Positions 40,704-49,299 of a DNA stretch of 64,000 nucleotides are shown piece after piece (position 1 is the first letter of the stretch; the number at the start of each line of letters is the position of its first letter). The DNA lies in the NCBI RefSeq assembly GCF_900091595.1, contig NZ_FMCW01000030.1:39146-103145 (forward strand), read 5' to 3'. The notes beneath the pieces are model-generated. The model searched no databases, was not told the DNA's origin, and saw only the letters and a program-made list of their open reading frames with translations. The DNA is from Micromonospora haikouensis. Lineage in GTDB: Bacteria; Actinomycetota; Actinomycetes; Mycobacteriales; Micromonosporaceae. The translations under genes and the position numbers were made by a program.

Positions 40704-43700
40704 TCAGCGCAGGCCGGACTCGATGGCCTCGATGATCCGGGGCCGCAGCTCGGCCGCGCGGATGACGGCGTCGACGGAGCCGACCTCGACCGCGCGCTGG
40801 ATGTTGTGCACCCGGTCGAACTCGGCGGCGACCTCGCCCAGCTTCTCCGCCCGCACCGACGAGCGCAGCTCGTCCAGCTCGGCGGTCAGGGCGGCCCGCT
40901 CGGTGCCGGAGGCCGCCGCGACGCGGGCCTCCAGGTCCCGCACCCGCGGGTCGGCGGCGGTGCGGGCGTTGACGTCGCCGGAGAAGACCACTGCCGCGGC
41001 GGGCGCGCCGCCGAGCACCGACGCGAACGAGCCCTCCAGCGCCAGCACGGTCATGTTCGGGTTCAGCGCCTTGGAGAAGACGACGAACGCGCCGCCGTGG
41101 TAGCGGGAGATCACGCAGAACACGATCGGCCCGCGGAAGTTGACGATCGCCCGGCCGATCTCCGCGCCGTACTCCAGCTGGAGCTTGCGCATCGACTCCG
41201 GCGAGCCGTCGAAGCCGGACAGGTTCGCCAGCACCACGAGGGGCCGGTTGCCGCTGGCCGCGTTGATCGCCCGCGCGGCCTTCTTCGACGAGCGCGGGAA
41301 CAGCGTGCCCGCCGTGTAGGTGTCCGGGCCGTCGGTGGGCGGGAAGCCGCGCCGGGGCACCGACCGCGACTCGATGCCGAGCAGGCACACCGGCATGCCG
41401 CCCAGGTGCACGTCCTGCACCACCGCGGTCTCCGCGTCGGCCATCCCCGCCCAGCGCTCCAGCACCGGGTGGTCCTGGTCGGACAGGGCCCGCATGACGC
41501 TGCGGATGTCGAACGGCTTCTTGCGGTCGGGGTTGGCCTGGGCGGAGAAGATCTCGCCGACCGTGGCGAAGTCGCTGCCCGCCATGACGTGCGGGAAGTC
41601 CGAGACGTCACGGTCGGCCGGGTCGGTCGTGGTCGCCCGGCGCGGCCCGGACTCGCCGGGGGCGACGTACGTGTGGTCGTAGTGCGCCATCAGCACGTCC
41701 CGCGCGGCGGTCAGGTTCGGCGCCCAGTACTGCGCCTGCCCGTTCGGGCCCATCACCCGGTCGTAGCCGCCGATGCCGAAGTTGTCCTCCGCAGAGACGC
41801 CGCCGGAGAAGTCGAGCGACTGCTTGCCGGTGAGCACCATCGCCGAGTCCGGCGTCATCACCAGGACGCCCTTGGTGTGCATGAGCATCGTCGCCTCGGC
41901 GTTCCAGTACGGCTGCGCGCCGACGTTGATGCCCGCGACCACGATGTTGATCTCGCCGCCGTCCTGGGTGAACTCGACGATCCGCTTGAGCGCCGCGGCC
42001 ACCCAGTCCATGTTCTCCGTGCCGGACTCCATGGAGATCCGCGCGCCGGAGGACAGCGCGTACCACTCCAGCGGGACGCGCATCGACTCGGCCAGGTCCA
42101 GCGCGGCGATCACCCGCCGGCACTCCGGCTCCGACAGCGCGCCGAGCGACTTCGTCGGGTCGCCGAGCAGCACGACCCGGGTGACACCCTCCGGGTAGCG
42201 CGTCGTGCGGGTGGTGACCACGCCCGCGACGAGCGCCGCGCGGTTGCGGCCCCGGGGCCGGTCGACCGGCACCAGCGCGTGCCGCTCGTCGAGGTCGTGC
42301 TCGACGAACTCGCCGAGCAGGCCGGTCAGCTCGTACGGGTAGACCGTGTTGCGGCTGGCCGCCCGCAGCACCTTCTGCCGGTAGTCGTCGAGCGGCTCGA
42401 CCGGCTCGTCCGACGGCTCGCCGACGGTCAGCTCGGCGGCGCCGGTGGCGTCGAAGGAGACCCGCACGGCGATCTTGGTCAGCTCGCCGGTGTCCCGGTC
42501 GCGCTGCCGCGCGATGAACAGGATCTCCTCCAGCCCGGCGCCGGCGGTCGTCGGCAGCACCCGCCCGGCGATCATCTCCAGCTCGGCGCGGGTGATGTCG
42601 CTCGGCGGCCAGACGTAGACCACGATCCGGTTGGTGTTGACGCGCCTGCTCGACGGCCGCCGCGACTGCGCGCGCCGGATCGAGTCCAGGCAGGTGGCGA
42701 CGGTGTCCTCGGCCGTCGGCAGCGACACCAGTCGGCCGTCGTGCTCGCGCAGCTCGGTCAGGTCACGCACCTGCGCGAACGCGACGAGGCGCTCGTCGGA
42801 CGGGTTCTCCCGCGCCACGCACCGGAAGAGGTAGACCTCCTCGTCGGAGGACGGCAGCCGGGTGAGGTCGAACTTGCGCAGCCGCTCCAGCTGCATCCGC
42901 TGGGCGATGTACGGGTGCAGGAAGCGGACCAGCCGCTCCTCGGCCATCCCGGTGGTCGACGGGCGGAACGTGAAGTGGTGGTGCATCACCGCGCCGCTGC
43001 GGCCGGCGACGGTGGCGGTGATCCGACGGACCTGGGCGGGCAGCGGGTAGGCACCGATGACCTCGTGCAGCGCCGCCGCCATCGCGTCGGAGTCCTCCGG
43101 CTGCCGTTCCCAGGCGAGGTAGACGTCGGCGTCGACGGCCTCCTCGCCGCCGGCCAGCTCCGCCAGCCCGCGCAGCGCGTCGCCCAGCGCCTCGAACCGC
43201 ACCGCGGCGGAGACCACCCGCGAGTCGGCCCGGTCGGCGACCACGAACGTGCAGCCGGCGACGGAGCTGGTGCGTACGCCGGTGAGACCCTTGTTGCCGT
43301 AGTAGCGGCGGGTCAGCACCTCCAGCATCACCGCGTTGTCGAGGTGGTCGCGGACCAGCCGCTGGCCGAGCAGCCGCACCAGCGGCTCGGTGCTGCGGAC
43401 CATCTCGGCGACGCGCTCGGCGCGGTCCGGCGCGTCGGGGTGGGCGTCGAGGTGACGCAGGTGCCGGCGCACGGCGGCGTAGACGCGGGCGCGGTTGCGG
43501 CGCAGCAGCGGCTGGCCCAGCCAGGCGAAGACCACCCCGCGCGCGAGGTCGGCGACGACGGGGAAGCGGACCTGCGTGGCGGCCACCAGCCGCTCCAGCG
43601 CGAGGCCGGCGGGCTCGCGCAGCACGTCGTCCGGCGGGGGCTCGCGCAGCCACTCGCGCAGCAGCGTCGCGACGACCGTGGCGTCGGCGGCGGCGCGCTG

Positions 43701-46157
43701 CTGGGCGAGGAAGATCCGGAACACGGCGGCCTCGAGGGCGGGCGTGCGCTCCAGCTCGGTGACGCCGTAGTGCCCGAGGGCCTTGGCGAGCTTGGCCTGG
43801 AACGTCTCCGGCAGGCCGGCGCGCTCGACGTCGAGGCACTGCAGATAGGTGTGGAAGTACTCGCGGGCGCTGAAGACGTGGCCGTCGCCGTCCTCGCCGG
43901 CCGGCCGGTTGCGGCTGAGCTCGGCGAGGTCGGCGAACACGTCGACGAGCCCGAACTCCTCGGCCAGCGGCCGGTAGCCCTCCTCGGCGGCGGCCCGGCG
44001 CGCGACCAGGTAGTCGTCGAGCACCCGGCGGTCGTCGTGCGGGTCGACGTCGAAGCCCAGCAGCAGGCTGCGCAGGTCCTCCTGGCCGCGCGTGGCGCGC
44101 TCGCGCGCCGGGATGGTCGCGGCGGCGGCGGGCAGGTCCAGCTCGACGGCCGGACCGGACGAGGTGTCCTCGGCGGCGTCGTCGTCGGCGAGGGGCTCCA
44201 GCCGCAGCAGCGGCGCGCCGGTCTCCACCTGGCTGCCGACGGACACGGCGCACTCCTTGAGCCGCGCCCGGAACGGCGCGCGCAGCACCGTCTCCATCTT
44301 CATGCTCTCCAGCACGAGCACCGGCGCGCCCGCCTCGACCTCCGCGCCGACCTCCAGCGGCGTGGCGACGACCAGCGCGGGGGCGGGCGAGCGGACGACG
44401 CCGCCCTCGTCGCGGCTGACCCGGTGGGTCACCCCGTCGACCTCGACCAGGTGCACCGGCCCGTGGGTGCCGGTGAGCAGGCGGTAGCGCGTGCCGTTGA
44501 CGGCGATCTGCCCGGTGTGCCGGTCGAAGCGGTCGAGCTCGACGTCGGCGGTGCGCACGCCGTCGCCGGCCTCGATGCCGACGCGGAACCGGTGCGCGCC
44601 GACGCGGGCCACCCGGACCCGGTAGCCGACGCCGCGCAGCTTCAGGTCCAACGGCCGGCCGCTGGCGTGCTGCACCTGCGGGCGCCCGCCGAACGCCGTC
44701 GACAGCAGCCGCTGCCGCTCGGCGCGCTCCTCCTCCTCGTACGCCTCGATGGCGGCGGCGGCCAGCGCGACGGCGGAGTGCCGGTGCGTCACGAGCCGGC
44801 CCTCGCCCCGGACGCGGTCGATCCAGCCGGTGTCGGCGCTGGCGTCGATCACCTCGGGCTGGTCGAGCAGGTCGAGCACGAAGCTCTTGTTCGTCGCGCC
44901 GCCCTCGATGATCACGGTGGTCTCCGCCATGGCGCGGCGCAGCCGGCCGAGCGCCTCGTGGCGGTCGCGGCCGTACGCGATGATCTTGGCGATCATGGAG
45001 TCGAAGTCGGCGGGGATGGTGTCGCCCGCGCTGACCCCGGTGTCGACCCGGATGCCGGGCCCGGCGGGCAGGTCGAGCCGGGCGATGCGGCCCGGGGAGG
45101 GGGCGAAGTCGCGGTCCGGGTCCTCGGCGTTGAGCCGGGCCTCGATGGCGTGCCCGCGCTCGACCGGCGGCGCGCCGTCGAGCCGGCCGCCGGAGGCCAC
45201 GTGCAGCTGCGCCTTGACCAGGTCGAACCCGCAGGTCACCTCGGTGATCGGGTGCTCGACCTGCAGCCGGGTGTTGACCTCCAGGAACGCGAAGAGCCGG
45301 TCGCCGGGGTGGTAGAGGAACTCGACGGTGGCGGCGCCCCGGTAGCCGACCGCGACGGCGAGGCGCTCGGCCGACGCCTTGAGCTCGGCGGCCTGCTCGG
45401 GGCTGAGCACCGGCGAGGCCGACTCCTCGATGACCTTCTGGTTGCGCCGCTGCACGGAACAGTCGCGCACGCCCAGCGCCCACGCGGTGGCGCCGTCGGC
45501 GATCACCTGCACCTCGACGTGCCGGGCGCCGGTGACGAGGCGCTCCAGGAACACGACGCCGCTGCCGAACGCGCGCGCCGCCTCCTGGCTGGTGCGCTCG
45601 TAGGCGTCGGCCAGCTCGGCGGAGCTGGTGACCACCCGGATGCCGCGCCCGCCGCCGCCCGCCGTGGCCTTGAGCATCAGCGGGTAGCCGATCCGCTCCG
45701 CGGCGGCCAGGGCGTCGTCGAGGGTCTCGACCGCGCCCCGGCTCCACGGCGCGACCGGCACGCCGACCTCCTCGGCGATCAGCTTCGCGCCGATCTTGTC
45801 GCCGAGCTTGCGCATGGCGTCCGCGCTCGGCCCGACGAAGGTGACGCCGACCCGCTCGCACAGCTCCGCGAACGCCGGGTCCTCCGCGACGAAGCCCCAG
45901 CCGACCCACGCGGCGTCGGCCCCGGTCTCCACCAGGGCACGCTCCAGGGTCTTCAGGTCGAGGTACGGCCGCGCCGAGGCGGGGCCCAGGTCGTACGACA
46001 GGTCGGCCTCGCGGACGAAGGTGGCCGCGCGGTCGACGTCGGTGTGCAGGGCGACGGTCTCGATCCGTGTCCCGGTCTCGGCGGCCAGGTCCCGGACGGC
46101 GTGGATGAGCCGCATCGCGGCCTCTCCACGGTTGACGATGGCGACACGACTGAACAC
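40704..46157 (-). CDS. Single-chain biotin-dependent acyl-CoA carboxylase (BC-BCCP-CT)
   Basis: 1817 residues from a GTG at 46157 with GGAGGG upstream. The biotin carboxylase domain (about 1-450) shows FSRVAIVNRGEAAMRLIHAV, the ATP-grasp Gly-rich loop KATAGGGGRGIRVV, HVEVQVIADG and EVNTRLQVEHPITE. The biotin carrier lies at about 580-650, with the biotinyl-Lys in LVLESMKMETVL. A long central region with HHHFTFRPSTTGMAEERLVR and NTNRIVVYVWPPSD resembles the ACC central domain of eukaryotic acetyl-CoA carboxylase. The carboxyltransferase half (about 1250-1817) has GINVGAQPYWNAEATMLMHT, VLTGKQSLDFSGGVSAEDNF and VLANLSGFDGSPESMRKLQL. Actinomycetes usually use separate subunits, so this fused form is less common. 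The acyl-CoA substrate cannot be set by eye. It might supply an extender for neighbouring lipids. Confidence 0.93.
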   Translation of the reverse strand: MFSRVAIVNRGEAAMRLIHAVRDLAAETGTRIETVALHTDVDRAATFVREADLSYDLGPASARPYLDLKTLERALVETGADAAWVGWGFVAEDPAFAELCERVGVTFVGPSADAMRKLGDKIGAKLIAEEVGVPVAPWSRGAVETLDDALAAAERIGYPLMLKATAGGGGRGIRVVTSSAELADAYERTSQEAARAFGSGVVFLERLVTGARHVEVQVIADGATAWALGVRDCSVQRRNQKVIEESASPVLSPEQAAELKASAERLAVAVGYRGAATVEFLYHPGDRLFAFLEVNTRLQVEHPITEVTCGFDLVKAQLHVASGGRLDGAPPVERGHAIEARLNAEDPDRDFAPSPGRIARLDLPAGPGIRVDTGVSAGDTIPADFDSMIAKIIAYGRDRHEALGRLRRAMAETTVIIEGGATNKSFVLDLLDQPEVIDASADTGWIDRVRGEGRLVTHRHSAVALAAAAIEAYEEEERAERQRLLSTAFGGRPQVQHASGRPLDLKLRGVGYRVRVARVGAHRFRVGIEAGDGVRTADVELDRFDRHTGQIAVNGTRYRLLTGTHGPVHLVEVDGVTHRVSRDEGGVVRSPAPALVVATPLEVGAEVEAGAPVLVLESMKMETVLRAPFRARLKECAVSVGSQVETGAPLLRLEPLADDDAAEDTSSGPAVELDLPAAAATIPARERATRGQEDLRSLLLGFDVDPHDDRRVLDDYLVARRAAAEEGYRPLAEEFGLVDVFADLAELSRNRPAGEDGDGHVFSAREYFHTYLQCLDVERAGLPETFQAKLAKALGHYGVTELERTPALEAAVFRIFLAQQRAAADATVVATLLREWLREPPPDDVLREPAGLALERLVAATQVRFPVVADLARGVVFAWLGQPLLRRNRARVYAAVRRHLRHLDAHPDAPDRAERVAEMVRSTEPLVRLLGQRLVRDHLDNAVMLEVLTRRYYGNKGLTGVRTSSVAGCTFVVADRADSRVVSAAVRFEALGDALRGLAELAGGEEAVDADVYLAWERQPEDSDAMAAALHEVIGAYPLPAQVRRITATVAGRSGAVMHHHFTFRPSTTGMAEERLVRFLHPYIAQRMQLERLRKFDLTRLPSSDEEVYLFRCVARENPSDERLVAFAQVRDLTELREHDGRLVSLPTAEDTVATCLDSIRRAQSRRPSSRRVNTNRIVVYVWPPSDITRAELEMIAGRVLPTTAGAGLEEILFIARQRDRDTGELTKIAVRVSFDATGAAELTVGEPSDEPVEPLDDYRQKVLRAASRNTVYPYELTGLLGEFVEHDLDERHALVPVDRPRGRNRAALVAGVVTTRTTRYPEGVTRVVLLGDPTKSLGALSEPECRRVIAALDLAESMRVPLEWYALSSGARISMESGTENMDWVAAALKRIVEFTQDGGEINIVVAGINVGAQPYWNAEATMLMHTKGVLVMTPDSAMVLTGKQSLDFSGGVSAEDNFGIGGYDRVMGPNGQAQYWAPNLTAARDVLMAHYDHTYVAPGESGPRRATTTDPADRDVSDFPHVMAGSDFATVGEIFSAQANPDRKKPFDIRSVMRALSDQDHPVLERWAGMADAETAVVQDVHLGGMPVCLLGIESRSVPRRGFPPTDGPDTYTAGTLFPRSSKKAARAINAASGNRPLVVLANLSGFDGSPESMRKLQLEYGAEIGRAIVNFRGPIVFCVISRYHGGAFVVFSKALNPNMTVLALEGSFASVLGGAPAAAVVFSGDVNARTAADPRVRDLEARVAAASGTERAALTAELDELRSSVRAEKLGEVAAEFDRVHNIQRAVEVGSVDAVIRAAELRPRIIEAIESGLR

Positions 46158-46317
46158 CGACCCAGCCCTCCTGTAGACCGACGACGGGCGCACGCGACAC
46201 TGCGACCCCGGCAGTGTTCACCCTTCCGTCTACGGGGCGGCTGCGCCATGTCGCAGACAGCGCAGGCTGCGCGGCCGACGTTGTAGGAAACCACCAAAGA
46301 CCGTTGGCCGCACACGC

Positions 46318-49155
46318 CTAACCAGGGCACTCGCCGGGCAGGGCAGGCGGCGACCACGGCCACGGGACGGCCCGGAAGGCCGCCTCGACGAGCAGGGCCT
46401 CCACGGCGCGCAGGAACGCCTCGGCCCGCTGCGGCGGCAGATAGCGGGTGTCCACGGTCACGGACAGCTCGACCGCGCCGGGGGCGTCGAGGACCTGGAG
46501 GCGACAGCGCCAGCTGAACGCCTCCAGCTCCTCCACCCAGCGGAACGCGCTGCGCTCCGCCGCCGCCCGCAGGGTCGCCTCGTCGCAGCCGGCGGGGTCG
46601 ACGCCGGCGTCGTGCGGCAGCCGGATGTCGTTGAGGTAGCAGAACGGGGCCAGGGCGGTGTGGTAGTCGAGGCCCCGCGCGGCGAACGCGCGTTCCAGCT
46701 CCCGGGGGTCGTAGTAGGCGTGCCGGTAGGCGTCCAGCGACGCCGTGCCGGCCCGGGTGAGCAGCTCGGCGAAGGCGGGCCGGTCGGCCAGGTCGATCCG
46801 GCAGAGCCCGATCTGGTTGAGCTTGCTGATCGCCCCGTCGTACTCGGGCTGGAAGCGGTTGTTGACCATCGTGAACACGCCGCAGACGTCGCCGCCGCCG
46901 TCGGCGGCGAGCACGGCGGCCGTGGCCGCGAGCAGGACCGTGGCGTCGCTGACCCCGTGCCGGGCGGCGACGATCCGCGCCGCGTGGCGCACGGCCGGCG
47001 AGACCAGCGATCCCCGGCGGTAGCGGGGGGTCAGGCCCGGGCCGACCGGGTCGAACAGGCCCACGGTGAGGTCGGGGAAGTGCCGCGTCCAGTACGCCAC
47101 CGCCCGGTCGCCCCGGCGGCGTTCGCCGTCGCCCTCCCGCTCGGCGACGTCGAGCGACTGCGGGCCCGCCGGGGTGGGCACGGACCCCCGCAGCACGAGC
47201 ATCCGCAGGTCGCGCAGCACCGTCTCGGCGGCGTGGAAGTCCACCGTGGAGTGGCTGAAGACCAGCACGACCTGGCGTACCCGGTCGTCCACGGTGACCA
47301 CCGCGGCCCGCATCGGCCACTCGGCGGCGTGGTCGAAGCGGGGGTCGCCCAGCCGCGCGGCCAGCGCCGAGGCGGCGGCCCGGCCGTCCGGATCCACCGC
47401 GGCCGACGCCACCGGGTGCACCAGCACGGGCAGCCGACCCGCGCCAGTGGCCGACTGGTACAGCTCGCCGTCGACCGAGCGGACCCGGGTGCGCAGCGAC
47501 TCGTGCCGCCGCACCAGCGCCGCGACGGCCCGCACGGCCCGCGCCACGTCGACGTCGGCGCGCCGGGACACGGCCAGCGTGCGGCGCAGGTTGAGCACGC
47601 TGTGGCGCGGCGACTCGAACACCTCGACGGCCCGCCACATCGCCCGCTGGCCCCAGGTGAGCGGGCCGGTCGCGTCCCGGCCGCCGGTGAACTCCGCGTA
47701 CGCCAGCTCCTCGTCGGCGGCGGCCGGGAGCACGGCGGGCGGCGGCACCGGCGGGGGCGCCGCCGGGGCGGGCGACGGCCAGGGCACCTCGGCGAACGCG
47801 GCCTCCACCAGCAACTCCTCCAACTCGCGCAGGAACACCTCGACCGTGTCGAGGGCGACGTGCCGGGTGTCGGCGCTCAGGGTGAGCCCCACCCCGCCCG
47901 GGGTGTCGACCACGTGGGTCAACAGGTGCCAGGAGGACCGGCTCAGCCCGGCCGTCCAGGAGAAGTCGCTGCGCGCCGCGGCGGCCCGCAGCTCGCCCCG
48001 GGTCGCCTCCGGCGCGGCGGCCGGGCCGCCGACGGGCAGCCGGACGTCGTTGAAATAGTAGTGGGGCAGGAATGCCGAGTCGTAGTCGCGGCCGCTCGCG
48101 GCGAAAGCCGCGCGCAGCGCGGCCGGATCGTAATAGGCGTGCCGCAGGCCGTTCAGCGACGCCTGCCACACGCGGGAGAGCACCTCCGCAAATGCCGGCC
48201 GGCCGGTCAGGTCGAGCACGCAGAATCCGATCTGGCCGAGGTTGGCCACGGCATTCGCGTAGCCGGCCGGGAACCGATTGTGCGCCATCGGGAAAGCGCC
48301 GCAGACCTCCCGGCCGGACCGGGCGGCGGCCAGGGCGCCCACCCCGGCCAGCAGCACCGCCGAGGTGCTGACCCGGTGCCGGGCGGCGATCATCCGGGAC
48401 GCCACGTCGACGGCCGAGGAGACGAACACGCCCCGGCGCAGCCGGGGGGTCAGGCCGGGGCCGCCGTCGGGCAGCGGTGCGGCCGGCAGCCGGTCGAACT
48501 CCCGCAGCCAGTACGCCACCGTCCGCGCGGAGCGCCGCACGTCGGCGGTGTGCTGGAGCCGTGCCACGTCCGCCGACTGGGGGCCGGGCGGGGTGTCGAG
48601 GCGACCGCGCAGCAGGAGCAGCCGCAGGTCCCGCAGCACCACCTCGGCGGCGTGGGCGTCCACCGTCGAGTGGCTGAACACCAGCACGACCTGGCGTACC
48701 CGGTCGTCCACGGTGACCACGGCGGCCCGCACCGGCCACTCGGCGGCGTGGTCGAACGCGACGTCGGCGAGCCGGTCGGCGGCGGCCCGGGCGGCGGCCG
48801 CGCCGTCGTCCACGCCGGGCACGACCAGCACCGGCAGGTGGCCGGTCGCGGCCTCCTGCTGGCGCGGCTCGCCGTCGACCACGCGGACCCGGGTGCGCAG
48901 CGAGGCGTGCCGGCCCACCAGCGCGCCGAGCGCCCGGACGGCGCGGTCGGGATCCGCACCGGCCCGCGCCGAGACCGGCACGACGCGGCGTAGGCTGAGG
49001 AAACGGTGGTGGGAGCCGTACCGGGCGTCCGCCCGCCACGTCACCTGCTGCGCCCAGGTCAGCGGGGCGGGCGGGGAGCCGACGCCACGGAACGGCGCGT
49101 GCAGCAGGGTCTCGGACGCCCACTCGGCGGGCACGACGGCATCGGCGAATCGCAT
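46318..49155 (-). CDS. Stand-alone tandem condensation-domain protein (C-C), degenerate active-site motif
   Basis: 945 residues made of two homologous condensation-like domains (about 25-460 and 485-935) joined by a Pro/Ala linker. There is no adenylation or carrier domain. Each half has PLTWAQQVTWRAD- or PLTWGQRAMWRAV-type starts, RHASLRTRVRVVDGE or RHESLRTRVRSVDGE, and almost identical RVRQVVLVFSHSTVDAHAAE and RVRQVVLVFSHSTVDFHAAE. The canonical HHxxxDG has become SHSTVD followed by A or F: the second His and the Asp remain, while the first His and the Gly are lost. The late motif is NLGQIGFC or KLNQIGLC. The halves are an ancient internal duplication. It is divergent from the NRPS operon with 144 bases between them, so it likely works on its carrier-bound intermediates in trans. 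Confidence 0.85.
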   Translation of the reverse strand: MRFADAVVPAEWASETLLHAPFRGVGSPPAPLTWAQQVTWRADARYGSHHRFLSLRRVVPVSARAGADPDRAVRALGALVGRHASLRTRVRVVDGEPRQQEAATGHLPVLVVPGVDDGAAAARAAADRLADVAFDHAAEWPVRAAVVTVDDRVRQVVLVFSHSTVDAHAAEVVLRDLRLLLLRGRLDTPPGPQSADVARLQHTADVRRSARTVAYWLREFDRLPAAPLPDGGPGLTPRLRRGVFVSSAVDVASRMIAARHRVSTSAVLLAGVGALAAARSGREVCGAFPMAHNRFPAGYANAVANLGQIGFCVLDLTGRPAFAEVLSRVWQASLNGLRHAYYDPAALRAAFAASGRDYDSAFLPHYYFNDVRLPVGGPAAAPEATRGELRAAAARSDFSWTAGLSRSSWHLLTHVVDTPGGVGLTLSADTRHVALDTVEVFLRELEELLVEAAFAEVPWPSPAPAAPPPVPPPAVLPAAADEELAYAEFTGGRDATGPLTWGQRAMWRAVEVFESPRHSVLNLRRTLAVSRRADVDVARAVRAVAALVRRHESLRTRVRSVDGELYQSATGAGRLPVLVHPVASAAVDPDGRAAASALAARLGDPRFDHAAEWPMRAAVVTVDDRVRQVVLVFSHSTVDFHAAETVLRDLRMLVLRGSVPTPAGPQSLDVAEREGDGERRRGDRAVAYWTRHFPDLTVGLFDPVGPGLTPRYRRGSLVSPAVRHAARIVAARHGVSDATVLLAATAAVLAADGGGDVCGVFTMVNNRFQPEYDGAISKLNQIGLCRIDLADRPAFAELLTRAGTASLDAYRHAYYDPRELERAFAARGLDYHTALAPFCYLNDIRLPHDAGVDPAGCDEATLRAAAERSAFRWVEELEAFSWRCRLQVLDAPGAVELSVTVDTRYLPPQRAEAFLRAVEALLVEAAFRAVPWPWSPPALPGECPG

Positions 49156-49299
49156 TCCCGACCGTACGACGGGCGGTAGGGCGCGCCGGGTCGGTCGATC
49201 GGATTTTCCACAGTGGACCGATCAGACGACGCGATGCTCTGTTTGCAGCATGCAGACTACGTGCTCCTGACCGACCCTGGCGTGTGAGAAGGCTTCCGC

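Noticed and set aside
40653..46286. A plus-strand open frame of about 1877 codons opposite the carboxylase gene
   Set aside because: It has no recognisable domain, is dominated by R/G/H/V residues, and runs exactly opposite a clear multidomain enzyme. Very high GC in the third codon position of the real gene keeps the opposite frame open.
46612..48993. A plus-strand open frame opposite the double condensation-domain gene
   Set aside because: Low-complexity translation without motifs; it is a shadow of the real minus-strand gene.
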